From: Fragum whitleyi
Lineage: Eukaryota; Mollusca; Bivalvia; Cardiida; Cardiidae
DNA length: 64,000 nt
NCBI GenBank assembly: GCA_948146395.1
Contig: OX411551.1
Span: 44,488,796 to 44,552,795, forward strand
Direction: 5' to 3'
Of this stretch, positions 59,581-64,000 are shown in pieces. A model generated the notes under the pieces. It was not told where the DNA came from. It saw nothing but the letters and a program-made list of their open reading frames with translations, and did not search any database. Position numbers and translations under genes: made by a program. The number at the start of each line of letters is the position of its first letter. Within the stretch, counting starts at the first letter, position 1.

Positions 59581-60809
59581 AACAAGAGTGCCATCGTCAC
59601 AAAATACGCCGCCACATTGCTGCTGTTTCACAGAAATAATTGTAGACACTACTTATTTTGACAGAACCAAATTGAAAATGACCAAGTTTCATTTCAATCG
59701 AGACAAAAAGTTAGGAGTAGTTGCCTTCACAAGGCTGCAATTTCAATAAGCCCCAGGCACTAAGTTTTAAGGGGGCATAATTCAGAGAAATAAATGAGCC
59801 ATAAAATCCTTGATCCATGTACATCTTCAAATTATGGTGATGACATTGACCAAGTTTCATTTAAATAAAGACAAAAAGTAAGGAGGATTTGTGTTCATAA
59901 GGCTACAATTTCAATAAGCCCTAGATACTAAGTTTTTAAGGGGCATAACTCAGGCAAAAATCAACAAACCATAAAATCCTTCCTTCATACACATCTACCA
60001 ATTGAGGTGATAACAATGACCAAGTTTCAAGAAGATCCAGCCAGAAACTTAGGAAGCGTTGCGTTGACAAGAAAAGTGGACCCGGAGACTAAGTTATCAA
60101 GGGGCATAACTCAGGCAAAAATCAATGAACCGTAAAATCCTTCCTTCATGCACATCTACCAATTGAGGTGATTACATTGACCAAGTTTCAAGAAGATCCA
60201 GCCAGAAACTTAGGAGGCGTTGCGTTGACAAGAAAAGTGGACCCAGAGACTAAGTTATCAAGGGGCATAACTCAGGCAAAAATTAACAAACCATAAAATC
60301 CTTCCTTCATGCACATCTACCAATTCAGGTGATAACATTGACCAAGTTTCAAAAAGATCCAGCCAGAAAATTAGGAGGAGTTGCGTTGACAAGAAAAGTG
60401 GACCCGGAGACTAAGTTATCAAGGGGCATAACTCAGGCAAAAATCAATGAACCGTAAAATCCTTCCTTCATGCACATCTACCAATTGAGGTGATTACATT
60501 GACCAAGTTTCAAGAAGATCCAGCCAGAAACTTAGGAGGAGTTGCGTTGACAAGAAAAGTGGACCCAGAGCCTTAGTTATCAAGGGGCATAACTCAGGCA
60601 AAAATCAATGAACCGTAAAATCCTTCCTTCATGCACATCTACCAATTGAGGTGATAACATTGACCAAGTTTCAAGAAGATCCAGCCAGTAGTTTAGGAGG
60701 AGTTGCGTTGACAAGAAAAGTGGACGGACGTACGGATGGACGTACGGATGGACGGACGGACGGACGGACAGACGGAGAAGATGACGCCAATATACGCCGC
60801 CGGAGTGTA
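59581..60809 (+). mobile_element. Family E element with 161-base tandem array
   Basis: Head AACAAGAGTGCCATCGTCAC followed by ATACGCCGCC. Monomers recur at 60019, 60180, 60341, 60502 and 60663 (ACCAAGTTTCAAGAAGATCC). (GACG)n-type repeats run 60721-60775. The tail is near ATATACGCCGCCGGAGTGTAA. Confidence 0.8.
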
Positions 60810-61025
60810 ATGTGGATCATAATGATCAAAATGAATGAAGTTATTTAACAGTCATACCACTTGAAGATAGTGGTGGTGAGGTAAGGGCAGATGAAGAACT
60901 GTCCAATGTGGTTTGACTTTGTTTTGTTACCAACCTTAAATTACCCTGTAACTATTGTTTAGGTGGAGACTCGATGAAATGACGGTGAATACTGGTGGAA
61001 TTTTGGGGCGAACATGGTTCGTGTG

Positions 61026-61632
61026 GCGGAAAATTCCAGAGGGATATCAATTTTATTAGGAATATTTTATAAATTGCTCAATATCTATATATTTTACCTA
61101 ATTTTTGGCGGGAGAAGGAATAGGCTCAGGGCCGATCCATTGTATAGAATGGCTCTGTGATTGGACACTGAGCCAAGGGGGTTGAGAGTTTAGAGGTTAT
61201 AGCTCAGTGATTGGATCGCTAACGCTGGGCTGGTGAAACAGGGATAGGACCCTGTAGGTTGGAATATAGATATAGCTCAGTGATTGGGTCCCTAACGCTG
61301 GGCTGGTGGAACAGGGATAGGACCCTGTGGGACTACCCGGCCTGTGATTGGGTCCCTAACGCATGGCCACCTCCATGAGAGGAGAGTAACATCCATGGAG
61401 GGTTGGGTGGATGGAAATAAATAAATGGGGAGCCGGAGTCTAGTTCCTTACTAAAAATCTAATGATATCTCTCGGGGATTTTCTGCGACTCCATGCCCCA
61501 TTCTGCCACACTATTATGTAATAATTATTCATTAAAGCATTTTGATACATATGTTGCTTGTAATGTGATAATAATTCATAAAGCAATTTTGATATATATG
61601 TTGCTTGTACTATTTTAGCCGTCATGTAATAA
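61026..61632. repeat. 607-base direct repeat, left copy, tRNA-like monomers
   Basis: Nearly the same as 62282-62889 (one 1-base indel noticed). Contains TATAGCTCAGTGATTGGATC and then TATAGCTCAGTGATTGGGTC, each followed by CTAACGCTGGGCTGGTG and ACAGGGATAGGACCCTG. These read like tandem tRNA-like D arms and stem-loops. Downstream are pairing arms ATGGGGAGCCGGAGTC and GACTCCATGCCCCAT. Unknown element. Confidence 0.85.
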
Positions 61633-61823
61633 TAAGGGCTATTTATTCAAAATAGGCCGATTTATTACTGCCTAAAATTGAAGGGGATTTGTTTATCTTG
61701 TCACCGACCGGTGCACCGGTTACACATGAGAAATTAATCAGCATGAAACTTACTAGTCATCAGATGGCGCTTTTATCAGAACAATCATCAAAAATATTTT
61801 GATAACTGCAATTAATTCAATTT
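61632..61823. repeat. 193-base repeat, second copy
   Basis: Joined directly to the end of the 607-base repeat. Same as 53801-53993 except for about one indel. Confidence 0.9.
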
Positions 61824-62281
61824 CCCACCCACCCTCCCTCTTTTTTTTTGCATGACGGCTAAAAATATATGTACATTTTAAGAAGCTTCATAGTATAGCA
61901 TGTTTTATTAAGTAATTACAGGTTTAGATTCAATCTTTTTAAAATGATAATGTATTGTATACTTGCAGGACCATTGTAGAGGACCACCAGAAAGGGGGCG
62001 CTCCCAAGTTTTCTGTGATGCTTTTAAAATATAAATGAATAAGAGACTTTATGAAAATAATTGTATGTGCATTATTTTATGTTCGTAAATTTAAATGTAT
62101 CATTCATTCTTATGGTAAGAACATTTCCTGTACAGAAAATATTATGTTTTGATATTGACAATAAGTACTGTAAGTTAAATTTGAAAAAGAACAAATGGAC
62201 AGAAAGGACTATTCTAAAGCAAAAGTGAAATCAGTTCTTAAGGAATAGGATTAGGACTTATTTTATGTTTGGTCATGAGTT
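61824..62281. other. Spacer between the 607-base repeats
   Basis: AT-rich. Includes an acceptor-like TACTTGCAG at 61961-61969 followed by GACCATTGTAGAGG, but no open frame of note. Confidence 0.4.
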
Positions 62282-62889
62282 GCGGAAAATTCCAGAGGGA
62301 TATCAATTTTATTAGGAATATTTTATAAATTGCTCAATATCTATATATTTTACCTAATTTTTGGCGGGAGAAGGAATAGGCTCAGGGCCGATCCATTGTA
62401 TAGAATGGCTCTGTGATTGGACACTGAGCCAAGGGGGTTGAGAGTTTAGAGGTTATAGCTCAGTGATTGGATCGCTAACGCTGGGCTGGTGAAACAGGGA
62501 TAGGACCCTGTAGGTTGGAATATAGATATAGCTCAGTGATTGGGTCCCTAACGCTGGGCTGGTGGAACAGGGATAGGACCCTGTGGGACTACCCGGCCTG
62601 TGATTGGGTCCCTAACGCATGGCCACCTCCATGAGAGGAGAGTAACATCCATGGAGGGTTGGGTGGATGGAAATAAATAAATGGGGAGCCGGAGTCTAGT
62701 TCCTTACTAAAAATCTAATGATATCTCTCGGGGATTTTCTGCGACTCCATGCCCCATTCTGCCACACTATTATGTAATAATTATTCATTAAAGCATTTTG
62801 ATACATATGTTGCTTGTAATGTGATAATAATTCATTAAAGCAATTTTGATATATATGTTGCTTGTACTATTTTAGCCGTCATGTAATAA
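62282..62889. repeat. 607-base direct repeat, right copy
   Basis: Same features as 61026-61632: tRNA-like monomers, then the long hairpin arms. It ends ATGTAATAA like its partner. Confidence 0.85.
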
Positions 62890-63091
62890 ATCAATTTGAG
62901 AAAGCATTGTATTTAAAGAAGAAAATGCTGAACTCCAGCATTTTCTTCATTAAAAACAACCTTTTCTACCCTTTGATATTATAATTAACCTATTAATATT
63001 CAATCTCTTAAATCTGTAAGGTACCATTCTGATATTTGTCCTGGTATTTACTTTTCCATGGACAAGTGGCATAGAACATGTCTACAGGTGG

Positions 63092-64000
63092 AACAAGAGT
63101 GCCATCGTCACAAAATACGCCGCCACTTTGCTGCTGTTTCACGAAAATAATTGTAGACACTACTTATTTTGACAGAACCAAATTCAAAATGACCAAGTTT
63201 CATTTAAATCAAGACAAAAAGTTTGGAGGAGTTGCCTTCACAAGGCTGCAATTTCAATAAGCCCCAGGCACTAAGTTTTAAGGGGGCATAATTCAGGGAA
63301 ATAAATGAGCCATAAAATCCTTGATCCATGTACATCTACAAATTATGGTGATGACATTGACCAAGTTTCTTTTAAATAAAGACAAAAAAGTAAGGAGGAG
63401 TTGTGTTCAAAAGGCTGCAATTTCAATAAGCCCTAGCTACTAATTTTTAAGGGAGCATAACTCAGGCAAAAATCAACGAACCGTAAAATCCTTCCTTCAT
63501 GCACATCTACCAATTGAGGTGATAACATTGACCAAGTTTCAAGAAGATCCAGCCAGTAGTTTAGGAGGAGTTGCGTTGACAAGAAAAGTGGACCCAGAGA
63601 CTAAGTTATCAAGGGGCATAACTCAGGCAAAAATCAACGAACCGTAAAATCCTTCCTTCATGCACATCTACCAATTGAGGTGATAACATTGACCAAGTTT
63701 CAAGAAGATCCAGCCAGTAGTTTAGGAGGAGTTGCGTTGACAAGAAAAGTGGACCCAGAAACTAAGTTATCAAGGGGCATAACTCAGGCAAAAATCAACG
63801 AACCGTAAAATCCTTCCTTCATGCACATCTACCAATTGAGGTGATAGCATTGACCAAGTTTCAAGAAGATCCAGCCAGTAGTTTAGGAGGAGTTGCGTTG
63901 ACAAGAAAAGTGGACGGACGTACGGACGTATGGACGGACGGATGGATGGACAGACGGACAGACGGAGAAGATGACGCCAATATACGTCCGCCTCCGGCGG
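63092..64000 (+). mobile_element. Family E element, cut by the window end
   Basis: Head AACAAGAGTGCCATCGTCAC and ATACGCCGCC. Three to four 161-base monomers follow, then (GACG)-type repeats at 63913-63965 and the beginning of the tail hairpin CCGCCTCCGGCGG. By the family rule it should continue with CGTAT(A)AA just outside. Confidence 0.8.

Overview
This is eukaryotic nuclear DNA. It is AT-rich, its coding exons are short and separated by GT...AG introns, and no bacterial gene, operon, rRNA or CRISPR is visible. The dominant material is interspersed repeats of a type I associate with bivalve molluscs: elements that start AACAAGAG, carry tandem monomers and a (GACG)n microsatellite, and end in a hairpin followed by CTAA or ATAA. 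tRNA-derived SINEs and small inverted-repeat elements are also present. A heterodont clam or a relative is the best guess, but this is an inference.

Layout. Positions 1-9136 and 12410-21545 are two direct copies of one 9.1-kb block, 12,409 bases apart, with no difference seen in what I compared. Each copy carries the same three-exon minus-strand gene for an unrecognised 124-residue protein, with a TATA box and a poly(A) signal. Beyond position 9136/21545 the copies become diverged relatives. Around 22.2-25.6 kb there is a promoter-like CpG-bearing segment with a probable first coding exon (plus strand) and two candidate downstream exons. From 29.9 to 52.5 kb one minus-strand gene of 14 exons reads without interruption for 726 residues. 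All 13 junctions keep frame at GT...AG sites. It resembles a family of uncharacterised, probably transposase-derived proteins (zinc knuckle, GDGRxDSPGH, TDAHPQI, HSYDMWH, SELESFNNH) that I recall from fish and invertebrate genomes. Its introns are packed with repeats. The 53-64 kb region has no gene I can prove. It holds a 2.2-kb inverted-repeat transposon with a 9-base target duplication, a 0.6-kb direct duplication with tRNA-like monomers, and two large elements of the AACAAGAG type; the last runs off the window end.

The two most useful results are the complete exon model of the 726-residue gene and a rule that unites five repeat families. In four of them the short motif near the head is the reverse complement of the motif at the tail, and it changes in step from family to family. 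That is what one expects of paired ends of rolling-circle (Helentron/HINE-like) elements. One such element lies directly against the exon 7 splice acceptor of the large gene and supplies its pyrimidine tract.
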